Assembly: GCF_020179835.1 (NCBI RefSeq) | Contig: NZ_JAIUDA010000003.1 | Coordinates: 434,001-498,000 of the forward strand | Direction of reading: 5' to 3' | Origin: Pantoea sp. alder81 | Lineage (GTDB): Bacteria > Pseudomonadota > Gammaproteobacteria > Enterobacterales > Enterobacteriaceae | Length of the DNA stretch: 64,000 bases | Shown here: in pieces, positions 26,996 to 36,149 of the stretch | Layout of the letters: each line of letters starts with the position of its first letter | Numbering within the stretch: the first letter of the stretch is position 1 | Translations under genes and position numbers: made by a program | The notes under the pieces: model-generated | Seen by the model: only the letters and a program-made list of their open reading frames with translations | What the model was told of the DNA's origin: nothing | Databases searched by the model: none

Positions 26996-28231
26996 ATGTT
27001 TAAGTCCTATTTTCCGCGGCCAGCGCTGTTTTTCAGCTCGGCCGCGATTTGGAGTTTGATTGCGATTTTTGCCTGGTTCGGCTTTGCCAATGAACTGCCT
27101 GCACTGTGGCCTTCGCTGCATGCGGCGATGCAACAGCCGCTGCCCACCAATGCCAGCCGTTTCATCCATCCAAGCCAACTCTGGTTCTATGCCTATTACT
27201 GGATCGTTGCGGCGATTTTCGCTCTTGCCTGGAAGGTGATTGATAACCATCCGTGGCAGCGCTGGTCAGTGTGGGGCGCAGCCTTAATCATCTTCGTCAC
27301 CTGGTTTGGTGTGCAGGTCGGCGTAGCGGTCAACGCCTGGTATGGCCCCTTCTATGATTTGATTCAAAAAGCCTTAACCAAAGCCGGATCGGTGCAGATT
27401 GCTGAATTTTACCAGCAAGTTCTCGCCTTTTTAGGCATCGCACTGATTGCGGTGGTGATTGGCGTGATGAACTCATTCTTCATCAGCCACTGGGTGTTCC
27501 GCTGGCGTACCGCGATGAATAACTACTACATGCACAACTGGCAGCGTCTGCGCCACGTGGAAGGCGCCGCGCAGCGTGTTCAGGAAGACACCATGCGTTT
27601 TGCCAGCACGCTGGAAGATTGGGGCGTGAGCTTTATTCAGGCAATCATGACGCTGGTAGCGTTCCTGCCGGTGCTGATCACCCTGTCACATCACGTGAAA
27701 GACATCCCGCTGCTGGGCAATATCCCGTATGCGTTGGTGATTGCGGCGGTGCTGTGGTCGGTGTTTGGTACCGGGCTGCTGGCGATCGTCGGGATAAAGC
27801 TGCCAGGGCTGGAGTTCCGCAATCAACGTGTGGAAGCGGCTTATCGTAAAGAGTTGGTGTATGGCGAAGACAATGCCGATCGCGCATCACCGCCGACGGT
27901 GAATGAGCTGTTCAGCCGCGTGCGCTTTAACTATTTCCGTCTCTATTTCCACTATCTCTACTTCAACATCACCCGCATTCTCTATCTGCAGGTCGATAAC
28001 GTGTTCGGGCTGTTTTTGCTGTTCCCGTCGATTGTCGCTGGGACTATTACGCTGGGTTTACTGAACCAGATTACCAATGTGTTTGATCAGGTGCGATCGT
28101 CGTTCCAGTATCTGATCTCGTCGTGGTCAACGCTGGTCGAGCTGATGTCGATCTACAAACGTCTGCGCAGTTTCGAGCAGATTCTGTCGGATATCCCGCA
28201 TCAAGAGATGATGCGAGAGTCGGCGGACTAA
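26996..28231 (+). CDS. sbmA: Peptide-antibiotic transporter SbmA
   Basis: A 411-residue inner-membrane protein (E. coli SbmA has 406) of the SbmA/BacA family, which imports microcins, proline-rich peptides and bleomycin-type compounds with the proton gradient. Matching stretches include [27 protein letters not shown] and [23 protein letters not shown] 26996 is chosen over a GTG six bases earlier because GCGGAG then lies at correct spacing. It is divergent from the gluconate dehydrogenase operon. A degenerate REP pair follows the stop. Confidence 0.94.
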   Translation: MFKSYFPRPALFFSSAAIWSLIAIFAWFGFANELPALWPSLHAAMQQPLPTNASRFIHPSQLWFYAYYWIVAAIFALAWKVIDNHPWQRWSVWGAALIIFVTWFGVQVGVAVNAWYGPFYDLIQKALTKAGSVQIAEFYQQVLAFLGIALIAVVIGVMNSFFISHWVFRWRTAMNNYYMHNWQRLRHVEGAAQRVQEDTMRFASTLEDWGVSFIQAIMTLVAFLPVLITLSHHVKDIPLLGNIPYALVIAAVLWSVFGTGLLAIVGIKLPGLEFRNQRVEAAYRKELVYGEDNADRASPPTVNELFSRVRFNYFRLYFHYLYFNITRILYLQVDNVFGLFLLFPSIVAGTITLGLLNQITNVFDQVRSSFQYLISSWSTLVELMSIYKRLRSFEQILSDIPHQEMMRESAD

Positions 28232-28235
28232 GGTT

Positions 28236-28312
28236 GTTGCAGCGGCGTGATGTATGGCGCACCTGTCAGCGGTTATATCGCTTCAGGTGCGCGCGATAAA
28301 TCGCGCCGCTAC
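28236..28312. repeat. REP-like inverted pair
   Basis: Minus-strand GTAGCGGCGCGATTTATCGC starts at 28312, with a degenerate plus-strand partner (GCAGCGGCGTGATGTATGG, from about 28239) just after the sbmA stop. It lies between convergent genes. Confidence 0.65.
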
Positions 28313-28351
28313 CCCTATTCCCATCAATCAGCTGCCATCAATCAGCGACCA

Positions 28352-29992
28352 TCAACCTGCTAACACCGCAAACACCTTCTCAACCGCGTACGCACCCGGA
28401 TCTTTCACCCCATCCAGACTCTGCTGATTCAGATAGGCAGAACGGCCCGCTTTGGCACTCTGCATTTGTGCCGTGGCATCCGCACCTTGCTGAGCGGCTT
28501 TCGCGGCAGACGCCAGCGACTCACCGGCCACTAACGCTTCCAGCGCCGGTTGCAGCGCATCCACTAACGTACGATGTCCCGGCTGTGCGCCGCCGTAATG
28601 TTTCATGCGATCCAGACCGTGCATTAAGGCCTGCGGCAATGCGCTGCCCTCTTCCAGTTTTTGCCCGGCGCTGGTGAACAGAATCGACATCAACACACCG
28701 CTTGAGCCGCCCATCACCGTCGCCAACTGCTCACCGATCAGCGCCATTAAGGTTGGCAACTCATCCAGCGGCAGCTGCTTATCACGCAAGCCGCGCTGAA
28801 TCTTCTTCGCGCCCGCTGCAAAGGTTGAACCGGTATCGCCGTCGCCGACTTTGGCATCCAGCGCATTGAGTTCGCTCTCCAGATCGATCAAGGTCTGCGT
28901 CACGCGCTCGACGTGCTTTGCCACTTCAGCGTTGTCGGACGGATCGAAATCCAGCACGCTGCCGATCTTCTCCGCACTCTGCAAACTGATAGGTGCGAAG
29001 TCGTAAACGGGCACCCATCCCAGCACTTGTACCGGCGCATTCAGTGCCTCAAGGAAGGGTTCTTCCAGCGCCAGTAACGACAGCGAGAAACCTTTCATGT
29101 CCAACGCGCTAACTAAAGTTGCCGGGCCGATAAGATGGGTGACCCGCGCCGCCAGTGGCGATTGCAGCACCTCACGCGTTAACACCGCCAGCTCCAGCTG
29201 GGAGAAGCCACCGAGGTTATTGATTAGCAACAGCGCCTGCTTGCCGTCAGGCAATGACTGCGCCAATTTGTCGGTCATGATACTGCTGATTTTTTTGCTG
29301 TTTTGCGTGTCCAGCGTGATGACGCCCGGTTCACCGTGAATCCCCATACCGAGCTCGCTATGGCCCGCTTCAACACGTTCATCACGCTTTTCGCCGGGAA
29401 TATGGCAGGTAGCAAACGCCAGTCCAATCGATGACGTGGCGTCGATGGCACGTTGCGCCAGCGCTTTAACCTCGTCCAGCGATTGCCCCTGCTCCGCGGC
29501 GAAGCCGGCAATTTTGTGCACCAGCACCGTACCGGCGATGCCGCGTGGCTGCGGATTTTCGGGCAGGGCAATATCGTCCTGCACCATCACCAACTCGACG
29601 TTGTAGCCGAGATTTTTCGCTTTCTCCGCCGCCAGCCCGAAGTTCAACCGGTCACCGGTGTAGTTCTTCACAATCAGCAGGCAACCTGCATCGCCCGTGA
29701 CATTGATGATGGCATTGAGCACCGCATCGACGCTTGGAGAGGCAAAGATATCGCCACACACTGCCGCCGTGAGCATGCCTTTGCCGACAAAACCGGCATG
29801 CGCCGGTTCATGGCCCGATCCGCCGCCGGAGATCAGCGCCACTTTGCTTTTATCCCAATCTGAACGCACCACCACGCGAATCTCATCCCCAAGATCGAGG
29901 CGGCGCAGGTTATGCCATGGCGTGCTCAGCAGAACCCCTTCGATGGCTTCGTTCACCAGATCGTTTTTCTCATGCATAAAAAACTGGCTCAT
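28352..29992 (-). CDS. ATP-dependent dihydroxyacetone kinase (DhaK-DhaL fusion)
   Basis: A 546-residue single-chain kinase. The N-terminal DhaK domain has GGGSGHEPAH at 56-65 and His219 (GMGIHGEPG), the residue that forms the covalent hemiaminal with dihydroxyacetone. The C-terminal DhaL domain has the ATP/Mg motif GDGDTG at 383-388. The fused plan means it uses ATP, unlike the PTS-dependent DhaKLM of E. coli. It makes dihydroxyacetone phosphate for glycolysis. GAGAGG precedes the ATG. No glycerol dehydrogenase adjoins it. Confidence 0.94.
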   Translation of the reverse strand: MSQFFMHEKNDLVNEAIEGVLLSTPWHNLRRLDLGDEIRVVVRSDWDKSKVALISGGGSGHEPAHAGFVGKGMLTAAVCGDIFASPSVDAVLNAIINVTGDAGCLLIVKNYTGDRLNFGLAAEKAKNLGYNVELVMVQDDIALPENPQPRGIAGTVLVHKIAGFAAEQGQSLDEVKALAQRAIDATSSIGLAFATCHIPGEKRDERVEAGHSELGMGIHGEPGVITLDTQNSKKISSIMTDKLAQSLPDGKQALLLINNLGGFSQLELAVLTREVLQSPLAARVTHLIGPATLVSALDMKGFSLSLLALEEPFLEALNAPVQVLGWVPVYDFAPISLQSAEKIGSVLDFDPSDNAEVAKHVERVTQTLIDLESELNALDAKVGDGDTGSTFAAGAKKIQRGLRDKQLPLDELPTLMALIGEQLATVMGGSSGVLMSILFTSAGQKLEEGSALPQALMHGLDRMKHYGGAQPGHRTLVDALQPALEALVAGESLASAAKAAQQGADATAQMQSAKAGRSAYLNQQSLDGVKDPGAYAVEKVFAVLAG

Positions 29993-30113
29993 TGCTTCCT
30001 CTCCATTGGTGTTGTCGAGGTAAAAGGTAGCGTATATCGCGGGGGGATCGGGAAAGGAAAGTGCGGAAATGCAAAGGGCGGCACGCGCCGCCCTCTAATT
30101 CGGAAAACTACGA

Positions 30114-31163
30114 TCAGAGATCGATTTTCAAAACGCTATCCGGATTTTTTGGTGGCTCTTTACGGGTGCCCGGCTGCTTGATGCTAACAAACAGCGCTTT
30201 GCCGTCTGCTGACAGCGCCAGGCTGTTTGGCAGACCTGGTGCTTTCACCGTGCGCTTCACTTTATAAGAGCTGGCATCGATGATGCTGATTTCACCCGCT
30301 TTGCGATGAGTCACATACAGTTCGTTGCGGTCGGCATTGAACAATACCGCCAGAGATTCGGGCACATCAATCTTATGAATCACCTGCTGAGTGCGGGAAT
30401 CCAGCACCAGCACCTGAGGCTGCTTAGAGTCGCTCAGGAAGATGCGATGGCCTTGGGTATCCAGCGCGATATTCAGGAAGAAGTGATCTTTGTCGCCATC
30501 AATTTTCTGACGTTTTTCAATCGCGTTCAGGCGCGTATTGATGGTCACCAGTTCGCCGTCGGCATTGGTCACGTACAGTTTCTGCGCCGCAGAATCGATG
30601 GCCAGGCCGGTGCCCATTTTACCGGTGTTCGGTACGGTGCTGACCAGCTTCAGGGTTTTGCCATCCACAACCCACACCACGCTCTGCTCACCGAGGCCGG
30701 TGACATACACGCGATCGGTAGCCGCATCAGCAACCACTTCACGCGGCTGCAGTGGACGAACGGTTTCGCTGCGCTGACGCGCATCCAGCACCAGTGAATT
30801 CAGCACTTTACCGCTGCTGGCATCGACCGAGGTCAGTGCCGCATCACGGGTATTGCCGAAGAACAGCGTGTTGGTTTTCTGGTTAATGGCAGCGCCAAAG
30901 GTCGGCAGATCGGTGTTGATGGTCTGCTTCACCGACAGGTCCTGCGGATCGAGACGATAAACCGTGCCACCTTTGCTGCTGGCGTTTTGCGCCGTGGCGA
31001 GGAACAGCGCGTTATCACTGTTGCTAAACGCCAGTTCGTAAGCACCTTTGGAAATGACCTGGTTCAATGGCTGGGATTCAGCCGCCAGTACCGCAGAGGA
31101 AGATAACAGCGCTGTTGCCAGCAGCAGTGGACGCAACGCCCATGTTGTTTTAATCGCTTTCAT
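30114..31163 (-). CDS. yncE: YncE-family periplasmic beta-propeller protein
   Basis: A 349-residue exported protein (E. coli YncE has 353) with a signal peptide ending in AVLAA near residue 28. Repeated YVTN-like blades are visible (RVYVTGLGEQS, KLYVTNADGEL, ELYVTHRKAGE), giving a seven-bladed propeller. E. coli YncE binds single-stranded DNA in vitro and its gene is iron-regulated, but the cellular role is unclear. A single gene; GGAGA precedes the ATG. Confidence 0.92.
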   Translation of the reverse strand: MKAIKTTWALRPLLLATALLSSSAVLAAESQPLNQVISKGAYELAFSNSDNALFLATAQNASSKGGTVYRLDPQDLSVKQTINTDLPTFGAAINQKTNTLFFGNTRDAALTSVDASSGKVLNSLVLDARQRSETVRPLQPREVVADAATDRVYVTGLGEQSVVWVVDGKTLKLVSTVPNTGKMGTGLAIDSAAQKLYVTNADGELVTINTRLNAIEKRQKIDGDKDHFFLNIALDTQGHRIFLSDSKQPQVLVLDSRTQQVIHKIDVPESLAVLFNADRNELYVTHRKAGEISIIDASSYKVKRTVKAPGLPNSLALSADGKALFVSIKQPGTRKEPPKNPDSVLKIDL

Positions 31164-31378
31164 AACTTCTCCATAGCAAATTCACCGCCTCATGGCAGTG
31201 AAGTGAAAGCCCGACAATGCAACCAATTTAAGAATGACAGCCCGAGGCGAGCCGACGAAGGATGTTAGTTTTTGAGAATAGTAATCATTTAGGTAGGAAA
31301 GTAACAGAATTTTATACGGTTACCAACGCCGCCAGGGCGCCCTTAGGCACCCTGTCAGCACAGATCGTTAACGCGGAC

Positions 31379-31588
31379 TTATTTGGTCAACTCGGCAGTC
31401 ATATGCACGCCGTTGTTGAAGTTGGCTTCAGTCACTTTATACGAAGCACCAGCTTTGTGCGCCTGAGCAGCAATTTGCGCTTCTGCGCCATCCAGGGTTG
31501 AAGCACATGCGGTGATGCTTTGCGCGAAGCTAGCGAATGGCAGAGCAGAGAGAGCGATAACAGCAGCAAAAGTTTTGATAGATTTCAT
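31379..31588 (-). CDS. DUF1471 (YhcN/BhsA-type) small periplasmic protein
   Basis: A 69-residue protein with a signal peptide (MKSIKTFAAVIALSALPFASFA) and the DUF1471 body in which a beta-strand is built around QAHKAGASYKVTEA. Family members (BhsA, McbA, YhcN) respond to stress and affect biofilm and envelope properties. ATG 31588 follows TGAGGA at good spacing; an in-frame TTG two codons earlier is less likely. The chain is near the shorter end of the family range. Confidence 0.85.
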   Translation of the reverse strand: MKSIKTFAAVIALSALPFASFAQSITACASTLDGAEAQIAAQAHKAGASYKVTEANFNNGVHMTAELTK

Positions 31589-31813
31589 GGTCAATTCCTC
31601 AATGATTTTTTATCGGATAAGGCGTCATCGCCTTGTTGAGATGAATAATAAGCGTGAAACCGATCACAAAAAAGCGGAGAGATTTGCCGTTGTTATTCGA
31701 TTAATTTGAACATAAAAAGCACATTTGGATTAACCTGTGTGCAAAGGGTTAAAAAACTGGGTTTTGATTGTGGTGCAGGATTTATGTCTGCGTGGCTTGC
31801 CAGAAAAAAGAAA

Positions 31814-31837
31814 GGTCGCCATCAATGGCGACCCTAC
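31814..31837 (-). repeat. REP palindrome with degenerate second copy
   Basis: Minus-strand GTAGGGTCGCCAT-TG-ATGGCGACC, identical to the copy at 13183-13206 and its inverse at 36022-36045. A degenerate copy in the same orientation follows at about 31860-31882. Confidence 0.75.
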
Positions 31838-31895
31838 AGGTATCTGAGCTTTTTAAAGGATCGACGCTGATGGCGACCCTGACACAGCAAGCTAT

Positions 31896-33083
31896 TTAAC
31901 CGTGATGCCGAACGCGGGTGAAAATGGTGATGGCCGCCAGCAGCATCAGCACGCCGCTGGCGAGGAACACACCGCCCGCGCCGTTGAGATCAAACATCCA
32001 GCCACCTGCTGCCGCACCTGCCGTGATTGCCAGCTGAATGGTTGCCACCAGCAAGCCGCCGCCTGACTCAGCGTCATCTGGCACTGCTCGTGAGATCCAC
32101 GTTGACCAACCGGTTGGCATTGAGCCAAACGCCAGGCCCCACATCGCCACACCGGCACCGACTACCCATGGCAGATTGCCAAAACTCACCAGCACCACCG
32201 CCGTCACGCTCATCACCAGCGCCATGCCGGTCAAGGTCAATGACACGCTGCGCGTCACCAGGAAGCCCGCCAGTGAGGTACCGAAGAAGTTCGCCACACC
32301 AAACGCCAGCAGCACCAGCGACAGCTGATTGATATTGAGCTGCGCGCTACTCTCGAGGAACGGACGCAGATAGGTAAAGAAGGCAAAGTGACCGGTGAAC
32401 ATCATGATCACCGCCAGCATGCCCCAGCGCATCAGGCTGTTACGCAGCAAATCCAGCACACCGCCGCTGCGTGCTTTGTTCTCTGGTGGCATGGAAGGCA
32501 GTGTGAAGAACTGCCAGAACAGCGCCAGTACGCCCAGTACGCCGGTCAGCAGGAAGATGTTACGCCAGCCAATGATGCCCCCGAGGTAGCTACCCAACGG
32601 CGCGGCAATAATGGTCGCCAGCGAAATGCCGCTGAACACAATCGACAGCGCCTTCGGCACCTGATCACTCGGCACCAGCCGCATGGTAATCGCAGTGGAA
32701 AGCGTCCAGAAGCCGCCAATCGCCATGCCAAGCAGCACGCGCGCCAGCAGGATCATCGGCAGATTTTCTGCAAATGCCACCAGCAGCGCCGAAGCAATCA
32801 GCAGCAGCGTAAAGACCAGCATCACGATGCGACGATCGAGACGACGGGTAAGGTTGCCGACCACCAGACTGGTGAGCAGTGCCACCAATGCAGTGACCGT
32901 GACGGTTTGCCCCGCTTGCCCTTCACTCACCTGCAGCGAGTCGGCAATCGGCGTCAGCAAGCTCACTGGCAGAAACTCGGCGGTTATCAGGCCGAATACG
33001 CCAAACGCCATGGCAAACACCGCGCCCCATGCGGGTTTATCCACCGCTATACTTGTTTCGACTACTTCAGTATCCAGACTCAT
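31896..33083 (-). CDS. MFS exporter, NepI-like (purine ribonucleoside/sugar efflux group)
   Basis: A 395-residue transporter, close in length to E. coli NepI (396) and sharing its landmark segments (AEFLPVSLLTPIADSL, RVLLGMAIGGFWTLSTAITMRLVP, PTGWSTWISRAV). The relatedness is clear but not enough to fix the substrate, so the symbol is withheld. It is divergent from an AraC-family gene across 103 bp, which makes that regulator its probable controller. REP palindromes follow its stop. Confidence 0.87.
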   Translation of the reverse strand: MSLDTEVVETSIAVDKPAWGAVFAMAFGVFGLITAEFLPVSLLTPIADSLQVSEGQAGQTVTVTALVALLTSLVVGNLTRRLDRRIVMLVFTLLLIASALLVAFAENLPMILLARVLLGMAIGGFWTLSTAITMRLVPSDQVPKALSIVFSGISLATIIAAPLGSYLGGIIGWRNIFLLTGVLGVLALFWQFFTLPSMPPENKARSGGVLDLLRNSLMRWGMLAVIMMFTGHFAFFTYLRPFLESSAQLNINQLSLVLLAFGVANFFGTSLAGFLVTRSVSLTLTGMALVMSVTAVVLVSFGNLPWVVGAGVAMWGLAFGSMPTGWSTWISRAVPDDAESGGGLLVATIQLAITAGAAAGGWMFDLNGAGGVFLASGVLMLLAAITIFTRVRHHG

Positions 33084-33186
33084 CTGCGATCCCCATCACA
33101 AAAATTCAGGTTGTAAGCATAGTGAGATGACGCAAGACGATCTATGATACAGAAACTTTGTTTTTTGATAATTCGTCTGGATTCGC

Positions 33187-34137
33187 ATGAGCCGATATGA
33201 AGATCTGACCAGTGAACTGCTGATGGGCATGCGCCTGTACGGCGTGAAATATCAGCGTATCGCCTTACATACCCCTTTTGGTTTGCAATACGATGACGCG
33301 CCGGGTAAAGCACAACTGCACTTTGTTGGCCGTGGATCGTTAATGATCCGCTCAGCGTCTGGCGTGATCTATCCGTTGCAAGCAGGCGATGCGATGCTGA
33401 TCCCGCATGGTAAAGCGCACGCGCTGATCTCCAGCGAGGATGCCATCTGCGAACCGATTGGTACCTTCAACAGCAAACCGATCTGTGGCAGCGTTTGTGA
33501 CATCGCTGACAGCAGCGAAGGTTGCCCGGACGACAGCGATGTCATTTTGTTTAGCGCCTGCATGGCGTTTGAACTCGGCGGCATGCAGCCGCTGGTGCAC
33601 ACCATGCCGGACGTGATGCTGGTGAGCACTTTGCTGGCCCAGTACCCAGAAATCCAACCGATTCTCGATGCCATGGAGCGTGAAACCCGCGACCGCAAAG
33701 CCGGTTTCGCCGGGATTTTGTCCCGTCTGGCCGATGTGGTGGCGGCGCAGATTGTGCGCGGCTGGGTGGAAAACGGCTGCGGTAAAGGTAGTGGATTGGT
33801 GCAGGCGCTGCGCGATCCACGTCTTAGCCAGGCGATGGCAGCGATGCACCGTGCACCGGGTGAAAACTGGACGGTGGAACGCCTGGCGCGCGAATCGGGC
33901 AGTTCACGATCGGTATTTGCTGCCCGTTTTCAATCGGCCACTGGCATGACGCCGTTGCGTTATCTCACCGAGTTGCGCATGCGGCTGGCGGTAGAACGTA
34001 TCGTCAATGAGGGTGAAGCGGTGGAAAGCGTTGCCTTCCACCTTGGCTACGGTTCGCTGGCGGCGTTTAGCCGGGCGTTCAAACGTATTGTCGGTACGCC
34101 GCCTGGCGCGTTGCGTGCGGCGCGCGAGCCTCTTTAA
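33187..34137 (+). CDS. AraC-family regulator with cupin-type sensor domain
   Basis: A 316-residue regulator. Residues 1-190 form a Cupin_6-type domain (GRGSLMIRSASGVIYPLQAGDAMLIPHGKAHAL) and residues 205-310 the AraC DNA-binding domain with two helix-turn-helix motifs (ARESGSSRSVFAARFQ and AFHLGYGSLAAFSRAFKRIVG). It is divergent from the NepI-like exporter, the common arrangement for this class. Its stop codon overlaps, on the other strand, the stop codon of a chemoreceptor gene remnant. Confidence 0.9.
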   Translation: MSRYEDLTSELLMGMRLYGVKYQRIALHTPFGLQYDDAPGKAQLHFVGRGSLMIRSASGVIYPLQAGDAMLIPHGKAHALISSEDAICEPIGTFNSKPICGSVCDIADSSEGCPDDSDVILFSACMAFELGGMQPLVHTMPDVMLVSTLLAQYPEIQPILDAMERETRDRKAGFAGILSRLADVVAAQIVRGWVENGCGKGSGLVQALRDPRLSQAMAAMHRAPGENWTVERLARESGSSRSVFAARFQSATGMTPLRYLTELRMRLAVERIVNEGEAVESVAFHLGYGSLAAFSRAFKRIVGTPPGALRAAREPL

Positions 34138-34204
34138 CGGAATACGCCGATCGCTTCCACCAGGCGATTGGCATGAGGCTTCGGCGCATTTCGAACAGCG
34201 CGCG
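34134..34204 (-). pseudogene. 3'-terminal remnant of a second chemoreceptor gene
   Basis: On the minus strand this stretch encodes [16 protein letters not shown], nearly identical to the end of the Aer-type receptor that stops at 34212 ([12 protein letters not shown]). Further upstream the similarity continues through GAGGCTTCGG on the plus strand, after a 17-bp deletion, then fades. It is best explained as the tail left by deletion of a related methyl-accepting protein gene or by a local duplication. Confidence 0.65.
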
Positions 34205-34211
34205 AGATCCT

Positions 34212-35756
34212 TTACCGGAACACGCTGATCGCTTCCACCAGGCGGTTGGCCTGACGCGTCATACGGCCTGAGGCTTCGGCACTTTCCGCCACGCGCGCAG
34301 CGTTTTGATGGGTGATATCGTCGAGATCTTCCACCGCCGTGCTCACTTCGCTCAACGCGATGGATTGTTCAGCGGTGGCAGAACTAATCTGGGCAATCAA
34401 CGCGGTGACGTTTTGCACCTGGTCAACGATCTCCTGCATTGTACGCCCCGCCGCATCGGCATGATCGCTGCCCGACTGCACGCGGCCCGCGCTGGTCTCC
34501 ACCAGGTTTTTGATTTCGCTGGCGGCTTTGGCACTGCGCTGTGCCAGACTGCGCACCTCGCCCGCCACCACTGCAAACCCTTTGCCCTGCTCACCGGCTC
34601 GCGCCGCTTCAACGGCCGCATTTAGCGCCAGAATATTGGTCTGGAAAGCGATGCCGTCGATTACGCTGGTGATGTTGGCGATGCGCTTCGAGCTATCGGC
34701 AATCTCCGCCATCATGCCGACCATCTCCTGCATCACCTCGCCGCCTTTCAGCGCCGCATGGCTGGTGTTCTCTGACAGGCTGTTCACTTCACTGGCGGTA
34801 TCGGTGTTACTTTTCACCGTGGCGGTCATTTCGTTCATGGTGGCGGCGGTTTGTTGCACGTTGGCGGCGGCCTGCTCAGTGCGGCGGCTCAACTCATCGT
34901 TGCTACGCGCAATCGCATCGCTGGCGCTTAACACATTGATCGCCTGACCGCTGACGTCATCCACCAGCCAGCGGAACATCAGGCCGAGTTGCCCGATGGC
35001 GCGCAAAGTGATCCCAATTTCATCCACGCGATCCAACTGATCCACTTTATGACTGGCACCCGTTGCGACGCTCAATGCCTGACGGCAGATGCGCTCCATT
35101 GGACGGGAAATCTGCTGCTCCAGCCACAGGCTCGCCAGCAACAATATACCCGCCATGCCTGCGGCAAAGCAGCCCAACGCCATCGGTGCCATACCCAGCA
35201 ACCAGACGCCGATCACCGACAGCGGCAGCAGGGTTATCAAGGTGGATCGAATACGCCAGCGTAGCGGCATGATTTTTAACAGTGAACCGAGACGACGCCA
35301 ACCGGTGCCGACCAGTAGCCCTTTGTGGAAACGGCGGCCTTTGGCACGCCCTTCACGGAAATCACGGTACAGCGCTTCGGTCTGGCGGATCTCTTCCGCT
35401 GACGGTTTGGTGCGCACCGACATGTAACCCTGCACTTTGCCTTCGCGCACCACTGGAATAGCGTTGGCCCGCACCCAATAGTGATCGCCATTCTTACGAC
35501 GGTTTTTTACCAGTGCGGTCCAGGGTTCGCCCTGTTTCAGCGTGGCCCACATATCGGCAAAGGCTTCCGGCGGCATATCGGGGTGACGCACCATGTTATG
35601 CGGTTGACCGTTGACCTCCCCCGGCTCAAAGCCGCTGACCTCAATAAAAGCGTCGTTGGCATAAGTGATGTGGCTGTTGAGATCGGTGGTCGACATCAGC
35701 GTGGCGTCATCGGCAAAGATGAATTCACGCTGAGTGATAGGCTGGTTGTTCCGCAT
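34212..35756 (-). CDS. aer: Aer-type methyl-accepting chemotaxis protein with PAS sensor
   Basis: A 514-residue receptor (E. coli Aer has 506). The N-terminal PAS domain (residues about 8-115: [22 protein letters not shown] and [10 protein letters not shown]) should bind FAD and report redox state. One hydrophobic hairpin near 165-205 anchors it, without a periplasmic sensor. The C-terminal signalling domain includes the invariant hairpin tip [40 protein letters not shown] 35756 is chosen because AAGGA precedes it. The adaptation sites are Aer-like. A remnant of a similar gene lies just downstream. Confidence 0.9.
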   Translation of the reverse strand: MRNNQPITQREFIFADDATLMSTTDLNSHITYANDAFIEVSGFEPGEVNGQPHNMVRHPDMPPEAFADMWATLKQGEPWTALVKNRRKNGDHYWVRANAIPVVREGKVQGYMSVRTKPSAEEIRQTEALYRDFREGRAKGRRFHKGLLVGTGWRRLGSLLKIMPLRWRIRSTLITLLPLSVIGVWLLGMAPMALGCFAAGMAGILLLASLWLEQQISRPMERICRQALSVATGASHKVDQLDRVDEIGITLRAIGQLGLMFRWLVDDVSGQAINVLSASDAIARSNDELSRRTEQAAANVQQTAATMNEMTATVKSNTDTASEVNSLSENTSHAALKGGEVMQEMVGMMAEIADSSKRIANITSVIDGIAFQTNILALNAAVEAARAGEQGKGFAVVAGEVRSLAQRSAKAASEIKNLVETSAGRVQSGSDHADAAGRTMQEIVDQVQNVTALIAQISSATAEQSIALSEVSTAVEDLDDITHQNAARVAESAEASGRMTRQANRLVEAISVFR

Positions 35757-35977
35757 GTGTGTTGTCCTTGCAAGATGCAGGCTAAAGGAAAAAATCAATT
35801 ACACTTTTTTACCTTTTCGGCAGCAGAGCTGGCTGGCTTTAGCTCGAAGAATTAATTTTTATCCTGAATTAAAGCCATGGTGAACAATACCCCTGTTATT
35901 TGTAGCGGAAATAGATCGATAAAATTTTATTTAGAGTATATGAAATCAAGGTTTTGCTGAACGTAGCGATGAGCAAA

Positions 35978-36045
35978 GTGCGCATAAATGCGCACACTAC
36001 ATAGACCCCCGCCATTTCACCGTAGGGTCGCCATTGATGGCGACC
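35978..36045. repeat. Mixed-family REP pair
   Basis: Minus-strand GTAGTGTGCGCAT-TT-ATGCGCAC (36000 to 35978) faces plus-strand GTAGGGTCGCCAT-TG-ATGGCGACC (36022-36045). The two halves belong to different palindrome families, joined head to head as at 13183. Confidence 0.75.
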
Positions 36046-36131
36046 TGGCCGAATACCATAGCCCTTTGATGACGCTATTTATGACGGCCTGGCCGAATGC
36101 CGCAGCCCTTTGACGGCGGCATTAAAGGCAA
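36044..36131. repeat. Degenerate 44-bp tandem repeat
   Basis: Two units start at 36044 and 36088 with CCTGGCCGAAT; each carries AGCCCTTTGA and ends in a decayed REP-like palindrome (GACGCTATTTATGACGG; GGCGGCATTAAAGG). It lies just after the autotransporter stop and extends the REP pair at 35978. Confidence 0.65.
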
Positions 36132-36149
36132 CTCTGGAAATGCCCTCAC

